Origin: a bacterium
Lineage (GTDB): Bacteria > Planctomycetota > Planctomycetia > Planctomycetales > Planctomycetaceae
DNA length: 64,000 nucleotides
NCBI GenBank assembly: GCA_016124895.1
Contig: WGMU01000006.1
Coordinates: 124,001 to 188,000, forward strand
Direction of reading: 5' to 3'
In this document: piece by piece, positions 6,232 through 17,900 of the stretch
How positions within the stretch are numbered: position 1 is the stretch's first letter
How the letters are laid out: each line of letters starts with the position of its first letter
Notes under the pieces: generated by a model
The model's input: the letters and a program-made list of their open reading frames with translations, nothing else
What the model was told of the DNA's origin: nothing
Databases searched by the model: none
Position numbers and translations under genes: made by a program

Positions 6232-8922
6232 TTACTTCCTGTCTGCCGGCTGCAGCGCTTCGACTGGAACGATCTCATCCAGTGAGAACCCGGTTGCTTC
6301 GAGATCGAGTTCCGGGACGAATCCGGCCGCGTCGGCAGCACTTTCCGCTGCGTCAAACGGAGACTCAATGAGAGGATCGTCCGGCAGCAGCGACGTCTGC
6401 TTCACAGAACCACCGCGACGAGGATTGTCTGCCGGCGCCGGCACAACGAACGGGGGCTCCTCAAGCGGAGCGGCAGCCTTCGTCTCTGGAGTTCCAACCG
6501 GCCGGTCGGTCTGCGGCAGCTTCTTCGGCTCGACACGCAACGGCGCGTCGGCGGACAATGACACATCGACCGGCAGCGTCAGACTGCCGGACTCCGTAGC
6601 GGCAGCCGACTGAGTTTCGCCGACCGTCTGCTGCTCGGCTGATGACTGCAGCGTCTCTTCCGTCTGCGGCGTCTTTGCAGGCTGCTCGATGCTGGCAGGT
6701 GGTGCTTCGTCATACGGCGTGCCACCTTCCGGCGGTGCCGGGGCCGGAGTGACGGGCGATCCGCCTTCGCCTTCCGTCTGAATTGCGGTCGAAGCTCCGT
6801 CGACCGGGGCCGGTTCGGCATCAACCGGCATCCCTTCCGACCAGTTCATTTCCGCTTCTTCCGTGACGTTCTGGTAGTACGGTCCAGCGCTGACCGGCTG
6901 CGGGCTGTTGATCAGCGTGTGCATCCACTCGGCCGGCAGCGTGTTCTGACGTCGGTTCATTGCGTCGGTGTAGGCCTTCATCGGCCAGAGGTCTTCGGTC
7001 AGATAGATTTCGTTGTAGTCGAGCAGCGAACCCTTTTCGTAATGGACGTTGCGGATTGCCAGCGAGTAGTCAACAAGCGCCTGGTAATGGTCGATTTCGG
7101 CTGTGAAGAAACGTCGCTGGGATTCGAGCAGAACGTCGAACCCGATTTTGTCCGCATCAAAGGCCGCCTGCACGGATTCGAGTTCCGCCGCCGAGGCGAG
7201 CCGCCGGTCTTCGGTCGTCTCAATCACTTTCCAGGCGCGACCGAGTTCCGACACAGCGTTGCTGAGTGCGTGAACGATTTCGCGTTCCTGTTCGCCGAGT
7301 ACGACGCGTTCGCGGGTCATCTTGAGTTCGGCGAATTCGACGGCGGCGTGAGCGCGACGGAAGCCGATCGGCATCGAGACTTCGACCCCCAGTTGCCATT
7401 CCTGATAATTGCCCGTCATCAGGTTGTCGAAGGCGTTGTTGAACGGGTCGCCATTTGCGTTGTAACCCAGCAGGCCCTGGCCGAGACCCCGGAATCGATA
7501 GCGTCCCACAGCGTCGAACTGAGGCAGCAGAAAGTTATGCGCAGCGATCAGTTCCTGTTCACGCTGCTTGACGAGCCATTTCTGACGGCGGATTTCGGGC
7601 CGTCGAGTCAGCGCTTCCACCAGAATCGAATCCCAGTCAAACGATACCTGCGCGAGGATTGGTTCGTCCGATGGTCGCAACAGTTTACCCGTGTTGATGT
7701 GCTGGCCCAGCAGCAGTCGCAGACGACGCTCGGCAGTCATCACGCCGTTTTGCGTACCACGGAACGACCCGCCCGCCGATCCACTGTTTGTTCGGGTCCA
7801 GTCACTGAGCCGGCCGGCGAGCGCATTCTGGACCTCCTGCTGGAAGCGGAAGTACTGCTCACGAGCCTGTGCCTCTTTTTCCGCTTCGCCGCCAACCCGG
7901 CCGGCCTGATACAGCGCATTGATGCGGTTCCAGGTCTGCAGCGTTGTATCCCGGGCAACGATCCGCGTATCCAGATTCCGGTACGCGAAATAGAGATCCC
8001 AGTAAGCATTTTCGACATTGCTGACGAAATCGCGGACAGACGCTTCGAATTCGCTGAGCGTAATATCTGCTCGAATGCGGGCGACAACGACGCCGGTCAG
8101 GTTGCCGTTGACGCTGGCCGCGGTCGAAGATGGGCCGGCACTGCGCAGAAACTTCGAACCATTGCCCTGCAGCAGCGGCTGACGGACTTCCATGTCCATC
8201 AGCGTCTCAAAGACCTGCGAGCCTTTATCACCGTCCGTAAAGAAACGGTTGGACGGCGTGTTGTTGTAGTCGTACTGCGTCAGATTGCGGAATGTGAGCT
8301 GCGTGCCGGAGGCAGCCCGCTTCGTAATCTGCGACTGCACAACGCCGTAGTCCTGGTTGAGAAATGTCGCCAGAGCACCGATCTGGCGGTTGTTGAGTGC
8401 CCGGTCATTCTTCTCGTAGGACGCCGAGGCCGCGAACTGGGCGTCGAATTCACTGAGTGCGGCCGCGACGCCGAATCGCGGGTCGAGTTCCCGCAGTGCA
8501 ACATCGTACGATGTGCCGATGTCGTCCGGGCTGCGCAGTACTGTTCCGCCCAGATCGCGAAGCACGCGCGAATTCATTAACGCCGTATGCACGGCGTCCT
8601 GCAGCGACAGGAATTCGTACTCGATCTCGTGGTCGTCGATGATCGACAGCGGCGGCGCTGTGTCCAGGACATCGGAACGAACTGGCGTCTCGACGTCGGG
8701 ATATTCGATCTGCGTCGACGCGGTCTCGTAATACGCCGCGTTGGACTGGCTCAGCGAATCGTCGGTCTGGCGCGAAAATCCGCACCCGGTCGTCATGCCG
8801 GCTGCCGCGACACTGGCCACGCAGCACAGCGACGAAAACAGCCGACGACCTCGCACTCGCGGACAAACCGCCCGCACGGTGCGACGACGCAGCCACTCCC
8901 CCCAGACTCTCACTCCATTCAT
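6232..8922 (-). CDS. TolC-like outer-membrane efflux lipoprotein
   Basis: An 896-residue outer-membrane efflux protein. The leader has several Arg, a hydrophobic stretch and a lipobox MTTGC with the Cys at residue 47, so it is probably lipid-anchored. Two TolC-type halves of long helices follow; ENAYWDLYFAYRNLD and the later ALVDYSLAIRNVHYEKG are typical repeat pieces, with an AEFAELKMTR helix in the second half. The last 200 residues are low-complexity, rich in Pro, Glu, Ala and Thr, and look disordered. ATG at 8922 has GGACAG upstream; the frame is open to 9180 without support. No RND or MacAB partner is next to it, so the pump served is unknown. A clear terminator follows. Confidence 0.88.
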   Translation of the reverse strand: MNGVRVWGEWLRRRTVRAVCPRVRGRRLFSSLCCVASVAAAGMTTGCGFSRQTDDSLSQSNAAYYETASTQIEYPDVETPVRSDVLDTAPPLSIIDDHEIEYEFLSLQDAVHTALMNSRVLRDLGGTVLRSPDDIGTSYDVALRELDPRFGVAAALSEFDAQFAASASYEKNDRALNNRQIGALATFLNQDYGVVQSQITKRAASGTQLTFRNLTQYDYNNTPSNRFFTDGDKGSQVFETLMDMEVRQPLLQGNGSKFLRSAGPSSTAASVNGNLTGVVVARIRADITLSEFEASVRDFVSNVENAYWDLYFAYRNLDTRIVARDTTLQTWNRINALYQAGRVGGEAEKEAQAREQYFRFQQEVQNALAGRLSDWTRTNSGSAGGSFRGTQNGVMTAERRLRLLLGQHINTGKLLRPSDEPILAQVSFDWDSILVEALTRRPEIRRQKWLVKQREQELIAAHNFLLPQFDAVGRYRFRGLGQGLLGYNANGDPFNNAFDNLMTGNYQEWQLGVEVSMPIGFRRAHAAVEFAELKMTRERVVLGEQEREIVHALSNAVSELGRAWKVIETTEDRRLASAAELESVQAAFDADKIGFDVLLESQRRFFTAEIDHYQALVDYSLAIRNVHYEKGSLLDYNEIYLTEDLWPMKAYTDAMNRRQNTLPAEWMHTLINSPQPVSAGPYYQNVTEEAEMNWSEGMPVDAEPAPVDGASTAIQTEGEGGSPVTPAPAPPEGGTPYDEAPPASIEQPAKTPQTEETLQSSAEQQTVGETQSAAATESGSLTLPVDVSLSADAPLRVEPKKLPQTDRPVGTPETKAAAPLEEPPFVVPAPADNPRRGGSVKQTSLLPDDPLIESPFDAAESAADAAGFVPELDLEATGFSLDEIVPVEALQPADRK

Positions 8923-9220
8923 TGCGCTCTGTCCTGATCCACGGAAGAGGATCGCGCGACCGACTCCCCTCCCAGAGAGGCGGTCGACTCTCTCCACCAG
9001 CGGCTGTCGGTGCGAAGTCTGCACGACGGCACGCCGGAGGCATGTCTCACTCTTCATCGACCGTCCGGCACAGGCAGCACAATCGTTTTGCTGGTCAAAA
9101 CCCGGAAAACTGGCACACTTTGACATCTGACTGGCAATCTGGGACGTTCGCGCAACGTCTTCCACCCACGTCAGATCCACTCAAGCTTCTATCCGCAGCA
9201 GAACCGATGGCAGGAACCCG
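8923..9220. promoter_or_regulatory. Divergent promoter region
   Basis: A 298-bp gap between the starts of the TolC-like gene (leftward) and the zinc-ribbon gene (rightward). It must contain both promoters, but no clear -35/-10 pair or operator repeat was recognised. Confidence 0.35.
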
Positions 9221-10339
9221 ATGAGCGATTCGGATTCGAAACCTGGTGAACAAATCGACGAGGGCCGCGGCCGGAAGTTTCCCTGCGAAGGCTGTGGAGC
9301 CGACCTTGAGTTCAGCATCGGGCAGCAGGATCTCAAGTGCCCGTACTGCGGATTCGAGAAGCAGCTTGAATTCGCTGAGGACGCAACCGTCGCCGAGCAG
9401 GACTTCCATGCGATGCTCGGCCGTATCTGTGATCTGCGGTCACGCGACCGCGAAACTGCGGGTGATCAGAGCGAACTCCGCTGCGACGCCTGCGGCGGAA
9501 CGGTCGTCTTTCAGGGATCGCTGACAAGTTCCGAGTGCCCGTACTGTGCCTCGCCGGTCCAGCTTGAGAACGTCCACGACGCCACAGACCGGATTCCTGT
9601 CGACGGCGTCCTGCCGTTTCTGGTCGAAAAACAGTCAGCGCAGACGAATCTCGCCCGCTGGGTTCAGTCCCGCTGGTTCGCTCCCAACGACTTCAAACAG
9701 CGCGGGGTGACCGGGAAGTTCAACGGGATTTACACGCCGTTCTGGACGTACGACTCCATGACTTTTACGCGCTACCGCGGTCAGCGTGGCGAGCATTACT
9801 GGGAAACCGTCAGACAGGGAGACAAGGAACACCGCGTGATGAAAACCCGCTGGTATCCGGCCTCGGGTGCGTTTGACCGGTTCTTCGACGACGTGCTGGT
9901 ACTGGCGTCGCGCGGTCTGCCACGAACGCTGATGGACCGTCTGGAACCCTGGCCGCTCCACAGGTGCGTCCCGTTTACTCAGCAGGCGCTGGCCGGCTTC
10001 TTCGCGCGGACTTACGAGACCGAACTCGACGAAGGCTTCAACGAAGCGCGACAACACATCGAAACGGCCCTCGACAGAGAAGTCCGACAACGGATCGGCG
10101 GCGACACGCAACGGGTTCACTCCGTCGATACTCAGTACAGCGCGATCACTTTCAAACACCTGCTGCTGCCCGTCTGGCTGCTCGCGTACCGCTACAACGG
10201 CAAAACGTTCCAGATCGTCGTGAATGCCGCAACGGGCGAAGTGCAGGGCGAACGACCGTGGAGCTGGGTCAAAATTCTGTTTGCCGTTCTGGGAGGCCTC
10301 GCCATTGCCGGAACGGTCTTCGCCCTCAGTCAGCGATAG
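9221..10339 (+). CDS. Zinc-ribbon membrane protein of unknown function
   Basis: A 372-residue protein with two rubredoxin-type zinc ribbons at the N-terminus: CEGC with CPYC (about 22-43) and CDAC with CPYC (about 87-108). A long soluble middle (TPFWTYDSMTFTRYRGQRGEHYW and on) follows, then LPVWLLAYRYNGKTFQ, typical of the family, and one C-terminal membrane helix at about 347-367. Homologues are often labelled as TFIIB-type zinc ribbon or primosomal-protein-like, but there is no helicase part. Function is unknown. The ATG at 9221 has GGCAGGAA before it. It ends 9 bp from the convergent oxidoreductase gene. Confidence 0.8.
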   Translation: MSDSDSKPGEQIDEGRGRKFPCEGCGADLEFSIGQQDLKCPYCGFEKQLEFAEDATVAEQDFHAMLGRICDLRSRDRETAGDQSELRCDACGGTVVFQGSLTSSECPYCASPVQLENVHDATDRIPVDGVLPFLVEKQSAQTNLARWVQSRWFAPNDFKQRGVTGKFNGIYTPFWTYDSMTFTRYRGQRGEHYWETVRQGDKEHRVMKTRWYPASGAFDRFFDDVLVLASRGLPRTLMDRLEPWPLHRCVPFTQQALAGFFARTYETELDEGFNEARQHIETALDREVRQRIGGDTQRVHSVDTQYSAITFKHLLLPVWLLAYRYNGKTFQIVVNAATGEVQGERPWSWVKILFAVLGGLAIAGTVFALSQR

Positions 10340-10348
10340 CGAACGTCA

Positions 10349-11734
10349 TTACCTCAGCAGATGCAGGTTCGCGATCGTGATTCCAGAGAGCATCGAGCCG
10401 ATGATGCCCAGGAAGCCCTGATCGGTGCCGCACAGATACAGATTTTCGAGATGTGTGCGGCCGTCGCGGAGTTTGTTCGGGGCTCCGTAAACTGCCCCGT
10501 TCAGGTGCCCCGTAAACTTTGTAATGGTCCGCGGTGTAAACATGTCGGTATCGACGACGTGCGATCGGAAGTCCGGCATGAAGCGGATCGCCGATTCGAC
10601 GATTTTCCCGCACCATTCTTCTTTTGCCGGGTAGTACGCGTCGTCGGACAGGTTCAGCCAGTAATCCGGCGAGGCCAGAGCAGTGATCCGGACGCGGCCT
10701 TCGTCGAGCTTCTCGTCGCCGTAATCAAAATTGTTCGGCGAGCAGATAATGCCGCTGTGAACGTCGCACGGTTCGCTCGGCGGTTCGTAACGGAAGACGT
10801 CCGAGTCGTTGTAGAAGACGATCGTCTGGCGGTGATCGATGTCCGCCGGTTCGCAATCGAGCGAGAAAATCGTCTCGGCGTAGGAGATCTCGCCCGGCGG
10901 ATTGTCGGTAGCAAACTGCTCGGGAACATGACCACACAGACGAAAGGTTTCGGCGGAACCCGCTGACGAAAGAACCTTCTTTCCTTCGAGGATCTCGCCG
11001 GACTCCAGTTCGACGCCGACCGCCCGGCCGTTGTCTTCAATGATCCGTTTCACGCCGCAGCGCAGCTTCAGTTCGCCGCCGTTCTGCCGGAAGTGGTTGA
11101 CCAGATTCTTGAGGATCAGCCGGACACCGCGCTGCGGACGCCCGAACCCCTGCTCGAACAGTGCCTTGAACATGATCACGAACTGGCTGAAGTCCATGTC
11201 CCCGACCGTCGGGCTGCCGTAAAACATCAGCGGGCAGAACAGCATGTCGATCAGCACGGGATCGGAGATGGTCTCGCCGAGCACTTTGCGGGCCGACGCG
11301 GTTTCGTTCGACAGATGCAGCTCGTCGTGTTCACCGATCATCGCCAGCAATCGTTCGAAGTTGTCGCATTGCGCGGGAAACTGCTCGTGAACCTGGCTGC
11401 GGAAGAAGTCGAAGTCGTTGGTAAACCGCAGCAGCCGATCTGGAAACGCGATCGACGATTCAATCTGCGGGCACAGCGAGAAGTCTTCCCACTTCAGCCG
11501 CAACTGGCGGAGCAGCTTGGACAGCGGGCCAGTCTTCGTGCCCGGCTCGGCGTAATTCGTGACCGCGTGCAGCCCGACGTCGTGATCGCGGCCCCGCAAC
11601 CGGTAAAACGAGTTCAGCCCACCGATTGTGTAGTGCTTCTCGACGATGCAGACTTTCCGGTCGTAGTAGGCCAGTCGAATCCCGGCCGCGAGCCCGGACA
11701 GCCCGGCTCCAATAATGATCGTGTCGTAACTCAC
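10349..11734 (-). CDS. FAD-dependent oxidoreductase, phytoene desaturase/carotenoid isomerase-like
   Basis: A 461-residue flavoprotein of the CrtI / retinol-saturase group. The dinucleotide-binding motif GAGLSGLAAG starts at residue 9, followed by IVEKHYTIGGLNSFY, the family FAD-contact segment, and a C-terminal LYLCGTDQGFLGIIGSMLSG that closes the FAD site. Such enzymes desaturate, isomerise or saturate polyene chains; the substrate here is not known and no other carotenoid gene is adjacent. The GTG at 11734 is chosen because it begins right at the FAD fold; a GTG at 11764 would add 10 residues. Downstream is convergent with the zinc-ribbon gene. Confidence 0.85.
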   Translation of the reverse strand: MSYDTIIIGAGLSGLAAGIRLAYYDRKVCIVEKHYTIGGLNSFYRLRGRDHDVGLHAVTNYAEPGTKTGPLSKLLRQLRLKWEDFSLCPQIESSIAFPDRLLRFTNDFDFFRSQVHEQFPAQCDNFERLLAMIGEHDELHLSNETASARKVLGETISDPVLIDMLFCPLMFYGSPTVGDMDFSQFVIMFKALFEQGFGRPQRGVRLILKNLVNHFRQNGGELKLRCGVKRIIEDNGRAVGVELESGEILEGKKVLSSAGSAETFRLCGHVPEQFATDNPPGEISYAETIFSLDCEPADIDHRQTIVFYNDSDVFRYEPPSEPCDVHSGIICSPNNFDYGDEKLDEGRVRITALASPDYWLNLSDDAYYPAKEEWCGKIVESAIRFMPDFRSHVVDTDMFTPRTITKFTGHLNGAVYGAPNKLRDGRTHLENLYLCGTDQGFLGIIGSMLSGITIANLHLLR

Positions 11735-11887
11735 GCGTCTGAACTCGGCTGGGCAGTGAAGCACTGAGGCAGGAAGACCGCGTGCCGCAATCCGCGGAGA
11801 AGACTCGCACGGAGGCCGGCCGGCGGGGCGGAACTATCTTAGCGGCAGCGGACCGGGTCAACGATTGGACGCCAGCAACGCGCAGCA

Positions 11888-11930
11888 GAAAACCTCTGGC
11901 AACACCGCTGCTGTGCGAGTCGCCAGAGGC
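11888..11930 (-). terminator. Probable terminator of the giant secreted protein gene
   Basis: Read on the minus strand, GCCTCTGGC and GCCAGAGG pair across a 20-base loop and are followed by TTTTC. It lies 57 bp past the stop codon of the giant gene and before the start of the oxidoreductase gene on the same strand, so it probably separates the two transcripts. Confidence 0.65.
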
Positions 11931-11986
11931 TGATTCTGCAAACGGGTTTGTCCGCTGAACCGGAAAAGACCGGCCCGGCTCCAATT

Positions 11987-14900
11987 TCAGAACGCGGAAA
12001 TCAGAGCGTCAAAATCGACCGTAAACGCATCGTCGATCACTTCGATACTGACCAGTGAGTCAGACGCCGAGGCACCCGAACCGTTGCCGCCGCCCGTGCC
12101 AGTGTCGCGGTTGCGTTCGCCATCAATGCTGTCGATGCCGGCTTCGCCGAGCAGAGTGTCATCGCCTTTGCCCCCGGCCAGCGTATCGTTGCCACTGCCT
12201 CCGAGCAGCAGGTCGGCCTGCGAGTTGCCTTCCAGCAGATCGTTTCCAGCGCCGCCGCGCAGCGAGTCGTCGCCGCTGTTGCCGCGCAGCCGGTCGTCGC
12301 CCGCCCCGCCATCGAGAAGGTCGTTCCCGTCTCCGCCGACCAGGAAGTCGTTGCCGTCGCCACCGATCAGAAGATCGTCGCCGCCCTGACCGGCGAGCAC
12401 GTCGTCACCCCCCAGACCTTCCAGGCGATCGCGACCATCCTCACCGTACAGCACATCGTTGCCCTGCCCACCGATGATGGTGTCGTCTCCGGCACCGGCA
12501 AACACATTCAGCAATCCCGTGTACCCGGTCGCGTTGACGTAGTCCGGTCCGGCCGAACCGAACAGCGCAACCTGCTCGATTGAAGCAAATTCGTCAGAAC
12601 CCACTGAGGCACCATTCAAGCCGACGGCGGTCACTTCCATCGGCCCGCTGATGTCTTCACTGATGACATCAAAGCCGCCATTGCCGGTCAGCGAGTCATC
12701 GCCCGCGTTGCCGGAAATCGTGTCGCGACCGCCTCCGCCGAAGATCCGGTCAACTCCGAGTCCGCCGATCAGACGATCGTTCCCCTGTTCACCGATCAGG
12801 AAGTCATTGCCGGCCCCGCCATCGATCGAGTCGCCATCATTGCCGCCGTGGATTTCGTCATCGCCGTTTTCACCCAGTGCCGTGTCCTGGCCATTGCCGC
12901 CATAAATCAGGTCGTCGCCTGACTGGCCTCGCAGAGAGTCGTCGCCGTCCTGACCGTCGAGAATATCGTTGAATGGACCAGCAGTCAGAACGTCATCGCC
13001 AGCGCCGCCAGTCAGACGGACCCAGCCATTGAAAAGCGACGCATCGATCACGTCATCGCCCGCTTCACCGTACAGAAACGCTGACATGATGCCGTGCAGC
13101 ACGTCTGCTTCGCCGTTGATGCTTAACGTTGTCGGCGTCAGCACAATTGTGCCGCTGGCGATTTCGAGCAACCGGTCGGCTCCGCCCTGACCGTCGATCT
13201 CGTCAACGCCCTCGTTCCCCGAGAGCGTGTCGGCGTGCAGGCCACCCAGCAGACTGTCGTTCCCCGGCCCTCCGATCAGCATGTCGCGATCGTCGCCACC
13301 ATCGAGCAGATCGTTACCGAGTCCGCCGATCAGAACGTCATCGCCGGCAAGGCCAGTCAGAGAGACGTTGCCGGTAAAGCCTGTCGCGTCCAGCCGGTCA
13401 GGCCCATCAGTTCCGGTCGCGTCGACAAAATCAACGCTCGACATCACGGCGAGACTCCGCAATACGTCTGCATTCAGTTCGGCGATCAGCCCATCGCGGA
13501 TCAGCAGATTGCTGCCCCGAACCTCGTACAGAGAATCGTTGCCGGCCCCGCCGTCGAGCGTGACCGTGTCTCCGTTCAGGCCACCGATGAAGAACGAATC
13601 GTCACCGTCGCCGCCGAGGACTGTCAGACGGCCTCGCAGACCAATCTCAAACGAACTGACCGTCAGTGAGTCCGTTCCATCACCAAGATCGAGCGTCATG
13701 CCCGCAACGGGCGTCCCGAAAACAACCATCGGCGTTGTTCCGGCAGATCGCAGTTCAGCCAGGAAGTCACCCGCGCTAGGCCCGGCTTCCAGCGTGATCT
13801 GATCGTCGGCTCCCGTCAGGTTAATGCCGCGGTTCGACGCCCGAAGCTTATCGGTTACCTGTTCCACGCCGTTCAGCGTGATGACGTTATCGTTGGCGCG
13901 AATCGTCGCAGAGTCAGGCCCGGTCAGCAGGTGAACAACGTCGGTAAAGACGTCTGACAGTCGCGCTTTCACTTCCAGCGAATCATCGACGTCACCAGTT
14001 CCGCCGTTAAACGTCAGACCGAGCGGAGGGACGGTGTCCCCATTACCGAACGCACTGGCAACCGAGAAATCAACGAGGACAGATTCTGCCACGTCGTTGT
14101 TGCCGTTGATAATGATCGAGTCAACCTCGACCGCCGGCGCCGTCGCGATCACCATGCCGCCGCCATCGAGGATTTCGATATTTTCAAACATTGCGCCGGA
14201 ACGACGAACGATCAGCGAATCGGACAGCCAGTCGGATGGGTTGATAATCAGTGCTCCCTCGGGAGCGACGTCTGTCAGATCAACAGTCACCTGAATGGTC
14301 ACGGACTCAGGCGGGGTCCCGAGATCGGTGATCGCGACCATCAGGTCATACGTCGGCTGCGTTTCAAGATTCAACGCGCCCTGGTCGTTCACATACAGCG
14401 CACCGGAGTTTGTATCGATCTTGAAAGCGTTGTTCGTATTACCGGACAGGATTTCGTACCGCAGCCGGTCGCTGTCGATATCGGTCGCGGTGATCATGCC
14501 AACAAGCGTGTCCGCGGGACTCGCTTCGGGCAGCATAAAGGTCTGGCTGGTGCTCTGTGGCGCGTCGTTGACGGGACGAACAGAGACCGAAAACGTCACG
14601 ACGCGCGTTGCATTGTCGGCCATCGTCCCAAAGCTGTCGTCCGGACCGAAGTCGGTCAGCGTCAGTTCAATGACGGCATTGCCGAACGCATTCGCGTTCG
14701 GTGCCAGTTGCAGCACGGCGCTGGTATCGCCGGGTGTAAAGGACAGAATCGTCGGATCTGGAATCACTGACTGATCGGGATTCCCGTTTGTATCAAGAGT
14801 CCGAACCGACAGATCAACGCGTTCCGGTTCACCGGGGCCTCCGGTGATTCCCGTCAGGTCGATCTGCAGCATTCCCGAGTCTTCATCAATGACGACGGCC

Positions 14901-17900
14901 GGCAGCAGATCGATGGTCGGCGGGTCATTGATCGGATCGACGGTGACATCAAACGTCTGCGTGACAGTCCGGTTGTCACTCTCGGTCGTCAGCGTGCCGT
15001 CGGCACCTGCGTCGGTGATTGAAACGGTGATCGTGGCCATGCCGCTCAAATTGGCACCCGTCCGGTAACGCAAAGTGCCCGTCGGTGACTGCGGATCGTG
15101 GTCAATTGTAATAAACGGAATCAGCGTCGGATCACTGCTGACGGCAGTAACGCGGAACGGCTCGAACTCCTTCGGTCCGGGGCTCATCCCGGTCAGTGGG
15201 GCGCTGTGCTCACCCGAATCCTCATTCACCATTTGACTGGAGATGGGGGCGAGTGTCGGATCGTCATTCACCGGCTGAATCACGACCTCAACGTCTCGTG
15301 AGAACGTCAGGTTGTCTCCCGTCGTCAATAGATCGTTGTCGAGACCACCATCTTCGACCGTAATGGTCAGGATCAGAGAACCGTACGCATCCGGCTCCGG
15401 CGTATACAGCACCTGCCCGGTCGTCAGCGGAGACGTGTAGACCACGCTTTGATTCATCACGAGATCCGGTCGGCTGCTGACTGCAGTCACTCGCAGATTC
15501 TGTTGATCGCTGAAACCCGCCGTGATGCCGCTCAGATTGATCGTCTGCTGCGGATCGTCTTCGGTCACCGTCTGCCGACCGATTGGATTTAACGTCGGAA
15601 CCGCGTTGTCCTCACTGGTGATCAGGCCGGTTTGCGCAGATGGCAGAGCCGGATCTGCCGGGTCATACCCGGCACCTGGCTGCACCGAAATCGTGACGGT
15701 CTCTGGTATTTCAAACAGGGGATCGTCGATCGGCGTGACTGTCAGATCGAACGTCGTCTGACCGTCCGCGAAGACTGCTGTTCCCAGATTGCCGGCGAGC
15801 GTCGTCGCCCCGGTCAGCAGGTAGTCTGTCCCAAGCTGAGCCGTATTCATGTTCGAGAGAGCGAAATTGACTGTCAGCGATCCGGTCGTACTGGCGTGTC
15901 GAGTGAACGTGTAGACGAGCGTGCCTGGCCCCGCCTCCGGGACGGACGCCTGGTTGATCGCCAGAGAGATGCCGACATCGTCGTTCAGAATCAGTGCCGA
16001 GTCCGATATCGTCGCGCCCGGTTCGTAATCAATGCCGGGCAGGACGGTGACGGTGACATCTTCGTCAACTTCGAAGGCGGTGTCCGTGTTGGGAGTCACC
16101 TGAATGTCGACCGTCGTCATCCCGGACCCCAGATCGATCGACCCCTGACCCGTCATCGCGTCGTAACTGGACGCTCCTGTCAGAACGTAATCCGTCGCGT
16201 CAGCCAGTCCGCTGGTCGAAAAGTTAATCAACAGCGGATTCGACAGATCTCCGAATCGCTGGAACTGAAACGTCAGCGTCCCGCCGCTGTCTTCTGTCAC
16301 TGAGGGCTGCAGCGCGACAACGCGAACGGCCGCCGGAATCGCGGTCAGAACAACATCGTTCCCGTCCGTGCCGTCCGAGTAACTGATGGTGAAGGCGTAA
16401 CCATCGATCTCGACGGCCGCACCTTCCGGAAGATTCCGGAATGTGCCGACAATTGTCGAAGCCGGGTCCACAAGATCAATCAGTGTGATCTTGTCGCCCG
16501 GTGTCGGTGCGTAACCGATGACCGATGCTGCCAGAACCGGGCTGTTCAGCGTCAGCACGGAGGCCGTTCCACTCAGCACCAGTTGATCGTGTTCCGTTCC
16601 CGGCGTCAGACCGTTGATCTCGACATCAAAAAACTGCGAGCTTTCGAGCGTCACGTTATTGCTGACGGTCAGTTGCCCCGGTGAACTTCCGGGAGCGATA
16701 CCGCCACCGGAGATTGACCCGGAAACGTCTGCCATCACCGTTCCGGACCCACCAAGAAATCCACCCGCCAGCGACACGGAACTCGCCAGCGTGCCGTCAA
16801 TCAGCAGCGAACCGCCAGTCAGCAGCGACGTCCCCGAGTAGGTATTCATCCCCGACAGAGTCTGTGCTCCGCTGCCGGCTTTAATTACATTGCCGAGACC
16901 GGAAATCACGCCGCCAAACGTGGCGTCGAGCGACGAGTTAATGGTCAGCGTCTGGCTGCCAAGCGAAACGACACCGCCATCGCCGGTCAGGTACGCGACG
17001 GACAGATCGTGCCCGGACAGATTGAATCGAGCATTCGCCAACGTTCCGAGTCCGATGGAACTGGTCACTGCCGTCGAAGTTCCGGCATTAAATGTTCCAG
17101 CGCCAATCGTGATTGACCCGCCACTGGCTGACGTCAGTGTCGCGCTGGGGTCCTCTGTGGCGACGAACTGATCACCACTGGAGGCCGACGAATCCGTCGT
17201 CAGGTCATTTGTTGAGACATAAATCGGAGCGATCGCCGAGCCGATGTCACCGACGGCGTTATCCAGTGTCCGCAGGGTGATTGAACTGCCGAAGGCATCG
17301 TACGCAAACACAGGATTCAGACTGGCGCGAAGCGACGAGATGTTTCCTGACCGGGCCGTCAGTTCGAGCGGATTGCGTCCGGAATCGAGACCAGTGACGA
17401 AGATTTCGGAGCCCGTAATCTGAACCGGCACGCGGAACGACCCGGACGTGATTTCGACCGGACCATCAGCCGCTGAGGGATCGCCAATCTGAATCGCCTG
17501 AAACTTCTTGCCCAGCAGTGCCATCTCGGCGTCCATCAGATGCAGCGTTCCAGCGGCACTGTCACCCAGGGCGACTGAGGTTCCCGCCGTCAGAGGCTGA
17601 ATGCGCAGAGTCCCGATCGACTGAATCGCGGCATTGATGCTGAGCATGTCGGCATTGAGCTGAATATCCGCCGAACTGGCGCCACTGCCGACTGGAGCGT
17701 CAATCGACACCGTGCCGGCTGTCAGCGTCAGATTATTCGTCGCCGTATTGAGCGATCCTGGCCCGACCATAATCTGGTCGTCCGCATCGCCGGCAATCAC
17801 GAGTTCCGAGTCAAGTTCGCTGCCGAAGCCCGACAACGTCACCGCGCTGCTCACACCTGCGGACGTTGTTGAAATCGAAAGAGTGTTCGTGGGCGATGGG

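Noticed and set aside
6919-8580. A 553-codon open frame on the plus strand
   Set aside because: Antisense to the TolC-like gene, with shadow composition and no start signal.
12040-13420. Dense tandem repeats that could suggest a CRISPR or satellite
   Set aside because: They are the DNA of GGxGxDxL RTX turns in the giant protein: 27-bp periodic, coding, and without constant repeats and variable spacers.
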